Assembly: GCA_039818985.1 (NCBI GenBank)
Contig: JBCBSU010000001.1
Span: 2,072,367 to 2,136,366, forward strand
Source of the DNA: Pseudomonadota bacterium
GTDB lineage: Bacteria > Pseudomonadota > Alphaproteobacteria > Sphingomonadales > Sphingomonadaceae
Direction of reading: 5' to 3'
Length of the DNA stretch: 64,000 nucleotides
Position 1 is the first letter of the stretch. Each line of letters begins with the position of its first letter. Of the stretch, positions 1 to 8,710 are shown piece after piece. Both the position numbers and the translations under genes were made by a program. The notes beneath the pieces were generated by a model. That model worked only from the letters and a program-made list of their open reading frames with translations. It was not told where the DNA came from and did no database searches.

Positions 1-354
1 GCCGACGCCGAAGGTGTCGCCCTGTTCATCAATGCGCGTACCGATATCTGGCTCGATGCCGGGCGCGCATCGCTCGACAGCGATTCCATGTCCGATGAGG
101 CTTTGACCCGGGTGAAAGCCTATGCCGAGGCTGGCGCCGATGGTTTCTTCGTTCCCGGACTGGCGGACGAAACAATGCTGGAAACCATTTGCCGAGAATC
201 GACTCTCCCGGTCAATGTGATGAGGCTGCCCAACATGGTCGACAGAAATCGCCTTGCCGAAACTGGCGTCGCGCGTATCAGCCATGGCCCCGGTCCGTGG
301 CAACACATGATGCAAATAGTCGAAAGCGAAGCCCGCGCCGCATTATGCACCTAA
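1..354 (+). CDS. PEP mutase / isocitrate lyase family protein, C-terminal part
   Basis: The reading frame is open from the first base, so the gene starts outside the window; about 117 C-terminal residues are present. The segment FINARTD is the conserved strand and Arg-Thr-Asp of the phosphoenolpyruvate mutase/isocitrate lyase superfamily, a TIM-barrel family that forms or breaks C-C or C-P bonds next to a carboxylate. A later segment AGADGFFVPGL fits the next barrel strand. The catalytic loop (KKCGH or equivalent) lies upstream, so mutase, lyase and oxaloacetate hydrolase cannot be told apart. The gene converges on tadA with an 11-bp gap. Family is fairly sure, exact reaction is not. Confidence 0.75.
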   Translation, partial: ADAEGVALFINARTDIWLDAGRASLDSDSMSDEALTRVKAYAEAGADGFFVPGLADETMLETICRESTLPVNVMRLPNMVDRNRLAETGVARISHGPGPWQHMMQIVESEARAALCT

Positions 355-364
355 GGCTGCGACA

Positions 365-820
365 TTAGCGCTTGTCTGCGAAAAACGTCTTGAGCAAAGC
401 CGCAGCTTCCTCTTCGGAAATTCCGGAATAAAGCTCGGGCCTGTGATGCAGCGTCGTCTGGCTGAACAATCTGGGGCCATGCTCCACTGCCCCGCCTTTA
501 GGGTCGCTGGCACCATAATAAAGCCGGCGGATACGGGCATGGGCAATGGCCCCGGTGCACATGGCGCAGGGCTCCAGCGTTACCCACAGGTCGCAATCGA
601 TAAGTTGGGATGTACCGAGGCTGGCTGCGGCACGACGCATGGCGACCATCTCGGCATGCGCCGTGGGGTCATTGTCCATGCGCATACGGTTATGGCCGGT
701 CGCAATGACAACGCCATCGCGCACCACAACCGCCCCGACCGGCACTTCGCCGATCTGCATCGCCGCGCGTGCCTGTTCCAGCGCCTGATCCATGAACATT
801 CCGGGTTTGCTGCGTGGCAT
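365..820 (-). CDS. tadA: tRNA-specific adenosine-34 deaminase
   Basis: 151 residues, the normal TadA length. It deaminates A34 to inosine in the wobble position of tRNA-Arg(ACG), an essential cytoplasmic reaction. The zinc site is complete: H55-A-E57 (Glu is the proton shuttle) and P-C85-A-M-C88. The N-terminal stretch with GEVPVGAVVV and the segment LYYGASDPKGGAVEH are typical of bacterial TadA rather than free cytidine deaminases. The first Met was chosen; an internal Met at residue 8 or 10 would also work, since the fold starts around residue 9. It converges on the upstream gene and is divergent from rpmB. Confidence 0.95.
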   Translation of the reverse strand: MPRSKPGMFMDQALEQARAAMQIGEVPVGAVVVRDGVVIATGHNRMRMDNDPTAHAEMVAMRRAAASLGTSQLIDCDLWVTLEPCAMCTGAIAHARIRRLYYGASDPKGGAVEHGPRLFSQTTLHHRPELYSGISEEEAAALLKTFFADKR

Positions 821-936
821 GCTGGGCGCTAGACCGCATGAATCATGCCTTGTAAAGCGCTTTGTCGTTGACGGTTGAGGCCAACATGGCTATGTCGCGC
901 GCTTTCCAGAGATTCTTGATATACAGGATAGAGACG

Positions 937-1221
937 ATGTCGCGTATCTGCGAACTGACCGGCAAGGGCCGGATGGTGGGCAACAATGTGTCCCACGCCA
1001 ACAACAAGACCAAGCGCGTATTCCTGCCCAATTTGCAGAATGTCACGCTGATGTCGGACAAGCTGGAGCGCAGCTTCAAGTTCCGCGTATCGGCTGCTGG
1101 CCTGCGTTCAGTCGAGCATGTCGGTGGCCTCGATAACTGGCTGCTGAAGACTTCCGACGAGAAGCTTTCCGCACGTGCCGTCAAGGTCAAGAAAGAGCTG
1201 AAAAAAGCCGCTGCCGCCTGA
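937..1221 (+). CDS. rpmB: 50S ribosomal protein L28
   Basis: 94 residues beginning [12 protein letters not shown]28 is a small basic protein of the large ribosomal subunit. The start at 937 is chosen because the family begins exactly here and a purine-rich AGGATAGAGA stretch lies just upstream; the open frame extends back to 862 but that part resembles nothing. The lysine- and alanine-rich tail is the usual end of alphaproteobacterial L28. The two-cysteine zinc motifs of some L28 forms are absent, so this is a zinc-independent version. Monocistronic, followed by an intrinsic terminator at 1269-1303. Confidence 0.96.
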   Translation: MSRICELTGKGRMVGNNVSHANNKTKRVFLPNLQNVTLMSDKLERSFKFRVSAAGLRSVEHVGGLDNWLLKTSDEKLSARAVKVKKELKKAAAA

Positions 1222-1268
1222 ACCAGGGCACAGCCTGCTCGCTTGAGAGCAGACACTCAAACGTGATC

Positions 1269-1303
1269 GCCGCATGGAAACTTCTGTTTTCGTGCGGCTT
1301 TTT
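1269..1303 (+). terminator. Rho-independent terminator of rpmB
   Basis: A 13-base arm starting GCCGCATGGAAAC pairs with GTTTTCGTGCGGC across a TTCT loop, with one G-T pair and one mismatch, followed directly by TTTTT. It starts 48 bp after the rpmB stop and is well placed to end that transcript before the convergent gene at 1327. Confidence 0.85.
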
Positions 1304-1326
1304 CGTATCCACTGGCAGCGCTCGCT

Positions 1327-2412
1327 TCACTCGATCGATGACAGGCCGGGGCGGAATGTCTCACCCGAATCGAGTCGCTCCAGATCAAGGCGGAATTTCA
1401 TCAACAGGCTGCGCTGCACCGTGTTGAAGTTATCGTCCGAGGCGATCCACACCATGATGTCCTCGCCAGCGTCCGGGTCATCGCTACTCGCTTCACTGGT
1501 AATCGCAATGGCTTCCATATTGTCGACGGTCAAAGGCGGATCGATGCCTGCGATCAACCGCCCTTCCAGCACCGCATCGCGCGCAATGTCGGCTGGATCG
1601 GCCACGGTAATCCGCGCCGACACCCCTTCAAGCACGGTGAACCGCCGGTTGAGAATAATCAGACGGCCGTCGGGCAGCAGCGTCGCATCGGTGATGTTAT
1701 AGCCGATGGGCGGGCGATAGCCGAAGCGGATGGCCTGCGCCTCGGGGTCGGCAGGATCGCCGATGAACAGCAATGCCTCGGTCACACCGGGTCCGTATTC
1801 CTGATCCTCGGAAAACACCAGAAAGCGGGCGCTGCCGAGCAGCACCATCGCCTCGGCGCCGCTATTGCTTGGCCAGCCGCGCATAGCCTCGGGGCGGTAA
1901 CCGGTCTCTGCCCGGGCCAGCCCGGCGCCATAACGGACGATGCGATTGCTATCCTCGAATCCGACCCAGAAACGTCCGGTTTCCGGATCACGCACCAGCG
2001 ATTCGGCATCGCGATAGGCTTTGTTGCGATCCTCACCATCGACACCCGGAAGCGGGGCGATAAAGTCGCTCCAGCCGCCATCGGCATCAGCCGCAGCGCT
2101 ATCGGCAAAGCCGCTGCTCTGGCGCAACGCAAAGCTGAACAATGTGCCGCCATCGGATAACGCCAATATACGGCTGCCCGGCTCAACCAGCATCGATGAT
2201 ATGCCGCCAAAGCGCGAATTGCGGCTGCGCAGCTCCCAGCCTGCAATATAATCGAGCGCGCCGATACGGCGTTGCGCCGGTTTGAGCGGATTAAGTGCCA
2301 CCGGCACCAGCGATATCTCCTGGGAATCATTCGGAGGTTCTGGCTCGGTGCGCAAAAATGTGCCTGGCGCGAGCAGGATGATCAGCGAAAGGCAGGCGAG
2401 AATGCGGCGCAT
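1327..2412 (-). CDS. Esterase-like activity of phytase family protein, exported
   Basis: 361 residues. The N-terminus is a signal peptide (MRRIL, hydrophobic core, then a Pro/Glu-rich segment near residue 22-28), so the protein is periplasmic or anchored. The body has the pattern of the phytase-like esterase family: SRNSRFGGISSML, then ALSDGGTLFSF, DAESLVRDPETGRFWVGFE and NSGAEAMVLL, a beta-propeller with repeated Asp/Glu metal-binding positions. The substrate is unknown; family members are often found near phosphate or envelope genes, but nothing here supports a specific one. It is divergent from putA, sharing about 200 bp of promoter region. Confidence 0.75.
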   Translation of the reverse strand: MRRILACLSLIILLAPGTFLRTEPEPPNDSQEISLVPVALNPLKPAQRRIGALDYIAGWELRSRNSRFGGISSMLVEPGSRILALSDGGTLFSFALRQSSGFADSAAADADGGWSDFIAPLPGVDGEDRNKAYRDAESLVRDPETGRFWVGFEDSNRIVRYGAGLARAETGYRPEAMRGWPSNSGAEAMVLLGSARFLVFSEDQEYGPGVTEALLFIGDPADPEAQAIRFGYRPPIGYNITDATLLPDGRLIILNRRFTVLEGVSARITVADPADIARDAVLEGRLIAGIDPPLTVDNMEAIAITSEASSDDPDAGEDIMVWIASDDNFNTVQRSLLMKFRLDLERLDSGETFRPGLSSIE

Positions 2413-2458
2413 CGCTTCCCCATAAAGGCTGTGTGCATAAGCTCAACCGGAAGGTGGA

Positions 2459-2499
2459 TTTTTCGCGGCCATGATGCATGTTTTGCTTGGCCGCAAAAA
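2459..2499. repeat. Imperfect inverted repeat in the putA upstream region
   Basis: TTTTTCGCGGCC at 2459-2470 pairs with GGCCGCAAAAA at 2489-2499 with one bulged C and an 18-base loop. It lies in the divergent region between putA and the phytase-like gene. The A/T runs are on the outside of the stem on both strands, with no T-tract after it, so a regulatory or structural role is more likely than termination. No function can be assigned. Confidence 0.4.
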
Positions 2500-2620
2500 G
2501 CGAAAATGCGATAGGGTCTGGCATCTTTCGGTGGACCCTCATGGTCTTTTCCGTACCTCCCCTGGATCATGTTGGCACGGACGCTCACTGTCCGCCGCGC
2601 CAACCTTGTGATGAAGTGAC

Positions 2621-5600
2621 ATGCCGATGCACAATGCCATCCCGCCTATCGCCTCTATCGACGATGCCCGTGCCGAAATGCGCCGATTGCACCGCCTGCC
2701 CGAATATGAGGTGCTGGCCCCGCTGGTGGCCATCGCCAAGACCGACAATCCCGGCGAGGAAGACGCGATATTGAACAGCGCCCATGCGCTGCTCGCCGAT
2801 CTGCGCAGCGCCCAGTCGGGCGGCTGGGTCAACCAGTTCCTGCAGGAATATCGCATGTCCACAGCCGAGGGTGTGGCCCTGCTGGCGCTGGCCGAGGCGT
2901 TTCTGCGTGTCCCCGATCCGGAGACCGCCGACCGGCTGATTGCCGACAAGATCGGCAGCGCCAATTGGCGCGCGCATAGCGGCAAATCGGCCAGCACATT
3001 GGTCAACAGCGCCACCTGGGGCCTGGTACTGGGCCGTGCGGTGGTCGGCGAGAGCGCAAACGCCTCTATGCTCAAGCGGCTGATCAATCGCACCGGCGAA
3101 CCCTTTGTGCGCCAGGCTGTAGGCGCGGCGATGCGGCTGATGGGCGAGATTTTCGTCATGGGACGCACCATCGATGAAGCCCTGGTGCGGATGGACCGCA
3201 AACAGCATCGCGGCTTCACCGCCAGCTTCGACATGCTTGGCGAGGCCGCACGTACCCATGAAGATGCGCAGCGCTATTTCGAGGCCTATGCCGGCGCGAT
3301 CGAGGCCATTGCCCGCGCACCGCAATCAGGTCATGGCGTCTCGGTCAAATTGTCGGCGCTGCACCCACGTTATGAGGCCGCTCAGTCGGATAGCTGCCTG
3401 CCAGTGCTGATCGACCGCGTTACCGAGCTGGCCGAAAAGGCAGCGAAGCATGATATTGCCCTCACCATCGACGCCGAGGAATCGGAACGGCTGATCATGA
3501 GTCTCGACGTCATTGCCGGGGTGCGCCGCCAGCAGAGCCTTAACGGCTGGGATGGCCTGGGCATGGCGGTACAGGCCTATTCCAAGCGGGCGCTGGCGGT
3601 GTGCGGCTGGGCCAATGCGCTGGGCGAGGAAGCGGGCGAAAAGATCAAGGTGCGGCTCGTCAAGGGCGCCTATTGGGACGGCGAGATCAAGTTTACCCAG
3701 GAGCATGGGCTTTCCGACTATCCGCTGTTCACCCGCAAACCGGCGACCGATGTCTCCTATCTTGCCTGTGCCAGGGCGCTGCTCGAATACAGCCATATCG
3801 AGCCGGCCTTTGCCAGCCATAATGCGCGCACCATCGCCACCATATTGACCTGGGCCGGTGATCGCCGCGATTTCGAATTTCAGCGGCTGCACGGCATGGG
3901 TGATGGTCTGTATGAGCGGCTGGTGCGCGACGAAGGCTATCATTGCCGCATCTATGCGCCGGTGGGCGGTCATAGCGATCTACTCGCCTATCTCGTCCGC
4001 CGCCTGTTGGAGAACGGCGCCAATAGCAGCTTTGTGCATCAGCTCGCCGATGACAGTATGAGCGTCGATGAACTGCTGGCCGATCCGGTCGAATATGTGC
4101 TGGAGACCGGCGGCACCCGCCATCCGGCGATCCCGTTGCCGGTCGAGCTGTTCGGGCCGGAGCGACGCAATTCCAGCGGAATCGATCTCGACGACCGGCT
4201 GATCTTGGCGCACACTGCGAGAGAAGTCGCCAATGCCCCTGAAATCACCATGCCCGATGAAAGCGATGTCGACATGCTGGTCGACCGCGCGCAATCAGCC
4301 TTTCATGGCTGGGACAGGATGCCGGTGGAGGATCGCGCTGCCTGTCTCGAACGGCTGGCCGGTCTGCTCGAGGAGCATCGCCCGCAACTTATGGCTCTGG
4401 CGGTCAACGAAGCGAAGAAAACCATTCCCGATGCACTGGGTGAAGTGCGCGAGACAGTCGATTTCTGCCGCTATTATGCCGCCGAGGCGCGCCGCACGCT
4501 GCAGCCGGTCGAACTGCCCGGCCCCACCGGTGAGCAGAATATGCTGCGTATGAGCGGGCGTGGCATATGGGGCTGTATCGCGCCCTGGAATTTCCCATTG
4601 GCGATCTTTCTGGGGCAGGTCACGGCTGCGCTGGTCAGTGGCAATTGTGTCATCGCCAAGCCAGCACCGCAAACGCCGCGCATCGCCGCTTATGCCGTGA
4701 AGCTGGCGCATGAAGCAGGGGTTCCGCAGCATGTGCTGCAATTGCTCGTCGGCGGTGCGGAACAAGGCGCAGCACTGGTCGATCATCATGGCATATCCGG
4801 GGTCGCGTTCACCGGATCGGTACCCACGGGCAAGGCGATTGCCCGTGCGCTGGTTGCCGATGATCACCGCCCGATCGTGCCGCTGATCGCCGAGACCGGC
4901 GGGCTTAACGCAATGATCGTCGATTCCACCGCACTACCCGAACAGGTGGTGCGCGATGTCGTCATTTCCGGCTTTCAGTCCGCCGGACAGCGCTGCTCGG
5001 CGTTGCGGTTGCTGCTGCTGCAAGAGGATATTGCCGAGCGGACTTTGACCATGCTCAAGGGCGCGATGGATGCGCTGGTGGTGGGCGACCCCGGCGATCC
5101 GCACAGCGATGTTGGCCCGGTGATCGACCAGGCCGCCTATGACAGGTTGATGACCTATCGGGACAGTGTCTCCGACCGGATTATCAAGACGGTGGATGTG
5201 CCCGAAACCGGGCTGTTTGTGCCCCCGACCCTGATCGCGCTCGACGCGATGGATGATCTCGACACTGAATGGTTCGGTCCGATCATCCATGTCGCAACAT
5301 GGGAAGCGGAAAAGCTGCACGAAACCGTAGACCGGATCAACGCCAAGGGCTTTGGTCTGACCATGGGGCTTCACAGCCGGGTAGCGCGCGCTGCGACCAT
5401 TGTGGAGGCCCGTGCCAGCGTTGGCAATCTCTATGTCAACCGTTCGATGATTGGCGCCATTGTCGGCAGCCAGCCTTTTGGCGGCGAAGGCCTGTCAGGC
5501 ACCGGTCCAAAAGCGGGTGGACCACATTATCTGCCGCGTTTCTGCGCCGAAAGGGTAACCTCCACCGACACCACCAGCGCCGGTGGCAATGCCAGCTTGC

Positions 5601-5626
5601 TCAGCCTGGAAGATGAGGATCTCTAG
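2621..5626 (+). CDS. putA: Bifunctional proline dehydrogenase / L-glutamate gamma-semialdehyde dehydrogenase
   Basis: 1001 residues. It oxidises proline to glutamate in two steps, with channelling between the sites, on the cytoplasmic membrane face. The FAD-dependent proline dehydrogenase barrel spans about residues 150-480 (LTIDAEESERL, VRLVKGAYWDGEIK, then the Arg-pair segment VRRLLENGANSSF). The aldehyde dehydrogenase half runs from about 540 to 980, with catalytic Glu758 (AETGGLN) and Cys792 (SAGQRCSA). The N-terminal ribbon-helix-helix DNA-binding domain of enteric PutA is missing, so this is the purely enzymatic form and does not repress itself. Start at 2621; Met at 2627 is an alternative. 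No proline permease is adjacent. Confidence 0.95.
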   Translation: MPMHNAIPPIASIDDARAEMRRLHRLPEYEVLAPLVAIAKTDNPGEEDAILNSAHALLADLRSAQSGGWVNQFLQEYRMSTAEGVALLALAEAFLRVPDPETADRLIADKIGSANWRAHSGKSASTLVNSATWGLVLGRAVVGESANASMLKRLINRTGEPFVRQAVGAAMRLMGEIFVMGRTIDEALVRMDRKQHRGFTASFDMLGEAARTHEDAQRYFEAYAGAIEAIARAPQSGHGVSVKLSALHPRYEAAQSDSCLPVLIDRVTELAEKAAKHDIALTIDAEESERLIMSLDVIAGVRRQQSLNGWDGLGMAVQAYSKRALAVCGWANALGEEAGEKIKVRLVKGAYWDGEIKFTQEHGLSDYPLFTRKPATDVSYLACARALLEYSHIEPAFASHNARTIATILTWAGDRRDFEFQRLHGMGDGLYERLVRDEGYHCRIYAPVGGHSDLLAYLVRRLLENGANSSFVHQLADDSMSVDELLADPVEYVLETGGTRHPAIPLPVELFGPERRNSSGIDLDDRLILAHTAREVANAPEITMPDESDVDMLVDRAQSAFHGWDRMPVEDRAACLERLAGLLEEHRPQLMALAVNEAKKTIPDALGEVRETVDFCRYYAAEARRTLQPVELPGPTGEQNMLRMSGRGIWGCIAPWNFPLAIFLGQVTAALVSGNCVIAKPAPQTPRIAAYAVKLAHEAGVPQHVLQLLVGGAEQGAALVDHHGISGVAFTGSVPTGKAIARALVADDHRPIVPLIAETGGLNAMIVDSTALPEQVVRDVVISGFQSAGQRCSALRLLLLQEDIAERTLTMLKGAMDALVVGDPGDPHSDVGPVIDQAAYDRLMTYRDSVSDRIIKTVDVPETGLFVPPTLIALDAMDDLDTEWFGPIIHVATWEAEKLHETVDRINAKGFGLTMGLHSRVARAATIVEARASVGNLYVNRSMIGAIVGSQPFGGEGLSGTGPKAGGPHYLPRFCAERVTSTDTTSAGGNASLLSLEDEDL

Positions 5627-5632
5627 CCAGCC

Positions 5633-7084
5633 TTAAGAGGCGTTGCGCTGTTTGTCGGTCATCTGGCGCAGCGTTTCGAGCGCCGCCTTGAGCGCCGCAT
5701 CGACATCTTCGGGCTGGTTCAATGGTGTCACATCGGCGGTTTCAGCTCCAGCGGAGGCTGCCTCCTCATCCATTGCCGATGGCACAGCGTCATAGGTAAC
5801 CTCTGCCACCGCTTCATCCTCAGGCTCAAAGGCCTGTTCCATCGGCGATACCAGCGATACCGGCATCGGTTCAGGAGCGGCATCCGGCTCCTCCGGCGCG
5901 GCGATTTCTTCTGCGACCGGCGCAACCGGAGCGATGGTGGCAATGGCCGGAACCTTCTCGATCACCTGTTCCGCCCGGCCTGCGGCCAGACGGTCAAGCC
6001 CGCGCTCGAGCCGGTCGATCAGAGCATCAATGCTGAGCTCAGCCAGTGGCGGCTCGACTTCGTCCTCAGCGGCTTCTGCCATGTCGTCGCTGACGGGTTC
6101 TTCAAGCGCGACCTCTTCGGCGTCGATGTCCCCGACAAAGCCCGATGTCTCGGCGATGGGTGTCTCCCATTCGGGCACCGCATCGTCATATTCATCATGG
6201 TCATAATAGACATCATGGTCGTCGTATTCATCGTCACCGGGGTTTTCCACGCTGTCGGCATGGGCCAGCGCTGCCGCAAGTAACGCTGCGTCGCTAACAT
6301 CCTCCCCGGCAGTCGCCGGTGGCAGTTCGGTGAAACTCTCGTCCGCCACTTTCTCGGCATCCACTTCCGCTTCGGTCACAGATTCCGCTATGTCACCGGC
6401 GCTATCTTTGTCGAGGCGTCGCTTGGCGACCAGCGGCTCATCTCCACCAGAGACCGCATCGCTGCGCAGAAGCTCGAGCGGCAACAGATTTTTCAGCCGG
6501 TCGCGCCGGGCCGACTTGTTGTCAACCGGGCTGTCATCCTCACCCGCCAAAGCTGGTGCGGTGTTGGCCCTTTCCGGTTCCTTTGCAGCCAGATCGCGGC
6601 CCGCCAGCAGCGGCGCGCGCGCAGGCGCATCGGGATGGCTATCGGCACGACGCATGCGCGGCAGGTCATCAAGCTCACGCACCTCGCCGTCATCACCGCC
6701 ATAGTTGAACGGCAATATCGCACGCAGCCGCTCAGCCAGGCCAGGGCGCGGCATGTCATCACCGATTTCGACGACATTCTCGTAAAGATCATCCATATCC
6801 TCGTCTTCATCGCTGTCATCCCAGGATGAAAACATGATGGCGCAAATGCCCGTGACGAACAGCGCCGTCGCCACTGCTATGGCAATCCGCGCGGTCAGGC
6901 CCAGCGGCGGCGCCGCAGCAGGGATCAGCTCGTTCAGGCCGACCGCCAATATGATGCTCTCAAAGACACTATTATGGATAACCAGTGTCACCGCGCCGAT
7001 GGCAACCCCGGCAATTGCGGCCATCGGCAAGGCACCGAAGCGCTCGATAGCCCGTGAAAACATGTCGGCAATATTATTCGCCAT
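5633..7084 (-). CDS. Acidic membrane protein of unknown function
   Basis: 483 residues. Two predicted membrane helices near residues 18-36 and 64-85 are followed by a roughly 395-residue hydrophilic tail very rich in Asp, Glu, Ala and Pro. A striking patch around residues 283-301 alternates Asp with Tyr and His (coding bases about 6180-6235). The tail ends in a basic segment, LETLRQMTDKQRNAS. I do not recognise a family and the tail looks largely disordered. It converges on putA with only 6 bp between stops. Codon use matches the neighbours, so it is probably a real, lineage-specific gene. Confidence 0.75.
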   Translation of the reverse strand: MANNIADMFSRAIERFGALPMAAIAGVAIGAVTLVIHNSVFESIILAVGLNELIPAAAPPLGLTARIAIAVATALFVTGICAIMFSSWDDSDEDEDMDDLYENVVEIGDDMPRPGLAERLRAILPFNYGGDDGEVRELDDLPRMRRADSHPDAPARAPLLAGRDLAAKEPERANTAPALAGEDDSPVDNKSARRDRLKNLLPLELLRSDAVSGGDEPLVAKRRLDKDSAGDIAESVTEAEVDAEKVADESFTELPPATAGEDVSDAALLAAALAHADSVENPGDDEYDDHDVYYDHDEYDDAVPEWETPIAETSGFVGDIDAEEVALEEPVSDDMAEAAEDEVEPPLAELSIDALIDRLERGLDRLAAGRAEQVIEKVPAIATIAPVAPVAEEIAAPEEPDAAPEPMPVSLVSPMEQAFEPEDEAVAEVTYDAVPSAMDEEAASAGAETADVTPLNQPEDVDAALKAALETLRQMTDKQRNAS

Positions 7085-7144
7085 AACTCTTTAACCCCAT
7101 CGGTCCCTGTGCCCCGGTCTCTCAGGAAACCACGCTGGGACATA

Positions 7145-8413
7145 TCATGCTGCCCGGTGCACATCCGGGTCGACGGTTTGTCCTAACAGCTTTTGGTAAA
7201 CGGGAAGATAACGCTCTACATTGCTGTACCAGTTGCGCTTTGTCTCGACAAAGCTGCGCGCGGCTGCGCGGCGCGCATCCCAGATGTCGCGGTTTTCCAG
7301 CAGATCCCCCAGCGCGCGGGCACAATCGACCGGATCATCGGCACGGAACAGTGTTCCGGTGCGGCCATGCTCGATCAGTTCCCTGTGACCGCCAACATCC
7401 GAAGCAGCGACCAGCCGGTTTTGCGCCATGGCTTCGAGTGGCTTCAATGGTGTGACCAGATCGGTAAGCCGCATCGCCTTGCGCGGATAGGCCAATATAT
7501 CGATCAGGCTGTAATAGCGTTCGACCTGGTCATGCGGCACCCGTCCGGTAAAATGCATATTGGCAGCCACCGGCGACGACGCCGCCTGCGCCTTGAGCGC
7601 GGCTTCCATCGGACCACCCCCGACCAGCAGCAACTGCGCCTGTGGCTGGCGCTGCGCCAGATGCGCCATTGCTGCGATCAGGTCATCCAGCCCTTCATAA
7701 TCGTAAAAGCTGCCGATAAAGCCGATTACCGGACGCTGTGCAGTACCAGCATCCAGCCCCAGCTCAGCGGCCAGAACATCATCGCGTGCGGGCGGTGTGC
7801 CGAATAATGCCATATCGACGCCATTGGGCACCACCACCAGCCGGTCATCGGCGACCACACCACGCGCCAGCAGGTCGCGGCGCAATCCATCGCAGATCAC
7901 CGCCACCGCATCGGCGCCGGTGATCACATGGTTTTCCAGTATCCGCGTCATCCAGTATCGTGCCGAATGGCGGCTGCCAGTACCATTGCCGATCGAGGCA
8001 TCCTCCCAAAAGGCGCGAATCTCATAGAGCAGCGGCAAATTGCTGCGCTGTGCCGCACGCAGCCCGGCCAGACCATTCAGCGCCGGTGAATGGGCATGGA
8101 GAACATCCGGTCGCCATTCCTCGATAACCTCGGCGATACGCCCGGCCAACAGCCCGGTCTCGCGCCATTCGCGCAGCGGCGACGGCCCGGTTGCATCGCC
8201 ATGAGTGCGGAAAAAGTCCAGCCCATCGATGATCTCATGGCTGTCGGGCGGCGTCGACCCGGCCGGCAGGTTGCGGCTGTGACGCACTCCGGTCACCCCG
8301 GCAACCTCCAGCCCGGAAGCGATCTGCGCCTTCATGATCGCCCTTGTACGGAAGCAATATCCGCTATGGAGCGGCAGGCTGTGGTCGAGTATATGCAATA
8401 TGCGGGTCGCCAT
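7145..8413 (-). CDS. Exosortase-A-type glycosyltransferase, GT4 family
   Basis: 422 residues. The N-terminus, ILDHSLPLHSGYCFRTRAI, is the signature of the glycosyltransferases found with exosortase A/PEP-CTERM loci. The Rossmann-like halves carry VLHAHSPALNGL, then VVPNGVD at the domain junction and a GT4 donor site near LEAMAQNRLVAASDVGGHRELIE, where the Glu contacts the nucleotide sugar. It would transfer a sugar from a nucleotide donor during polysaccharide assembly on the cytoplasmic side. It is divergent from the small ORF and ligase at 8527-10078. No exosortase or PEP-CTERM protein is in the window. Family is sure, sugar and acceptor unknown. Confidence 0.88.
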   Translation of the reverse strand: MATRILHILDHSLPLHSGYCFRTRAIMKAQIASGLEVAGVTGVRHSRNLPAGSTPPDSHEIIDGLDFFRTHGDATGPSPLREWRETGLLAGRIAEVIEEWRPDVLHAHSPALNGLAGLRAAQRSNLPLLYEIRAFWEDASIGNGTGSRHSARYWMTRILENHVITGADAVAVICDGLRRDLLARGVVADDRLVVVPNGVDMALFGTPPARDDVLAAELGLDAGTAQRPVIGFIGSFYDYEGLDDLIAAMAHLAQRQPQAQLLLVGGGPMEAALKAQAASSPVAANMHFTGRVPHDQVERYYSLIDILAYPRKAMRLTDLVTPLKPLEAMAQNRLVAASDVGGHRELIEHGRTGTLFRADDPVDCARALGDLLENRDIWDARRAAARSFVETKRNWYSNVERYLPVYQKLLGQTVDPDVHRAA

Positions 8414-8526
8414 GGATGGCGCTTATGACGCAATTTGATTAACGCGTCATCAACCGCGATGCGCTATTGCCCGGCAAGTGCGGCACAGTGATGCTGTTCC
8501 GGGCGGGAACGGCGATTAAGGCGGAC

Positions 8527-8706
8527 ATGATAGACACGTTTTCCATATTACTGACCCATGCGCTGATCGCGCTGGCGGGCTGGCGGATCATCCATCGCGA
8601 TGATCTGGACAAGGAAGACCCGCCCGAGCGCGATACCGTCCCCAGCGGCTTCAACATTCATCGCAACCGCGGCAAGAACCCCGCCATGACTGACAGTCGG
8701 GACTGA
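8527..8706 (+). CDS. Small protein with one hydrophobic segment, upstream of the O-antigen-ligase-like gene
   Basis: 59 residues from an ATG preceded by TAAGGCGG. The first 20 residues are hydrophobic (FSILLTHALIALAGW), followed by a charged tail. It ends 4 bp before the GTG of the next gene, so the two are probably co-transcribed. I do not recognise a family. An upstream in-frame ATG at 8491 would add 12 residues. Its tight position is the main reason to call it. Confidence 0.5.
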   Translation: MIDTFSILLTHALIALAGWRIIHRDDLDKEDPPERDTVPSGFNIHRNRGKNPAMTDSRD

Positions 8707-8710
8707 TCCG

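Noticed and set aside
862-936. Longer start for rpmB
   Set aside because: The 25 extra residues match nothing in L28, while the start at 937 begins with the conserved sequence and has a ribosome-binding site.
2459-2499. Inverted repeat before putA as a terminator
   Set aside because: No T-tract follows on either strand and both flanking genes start, not end, here.
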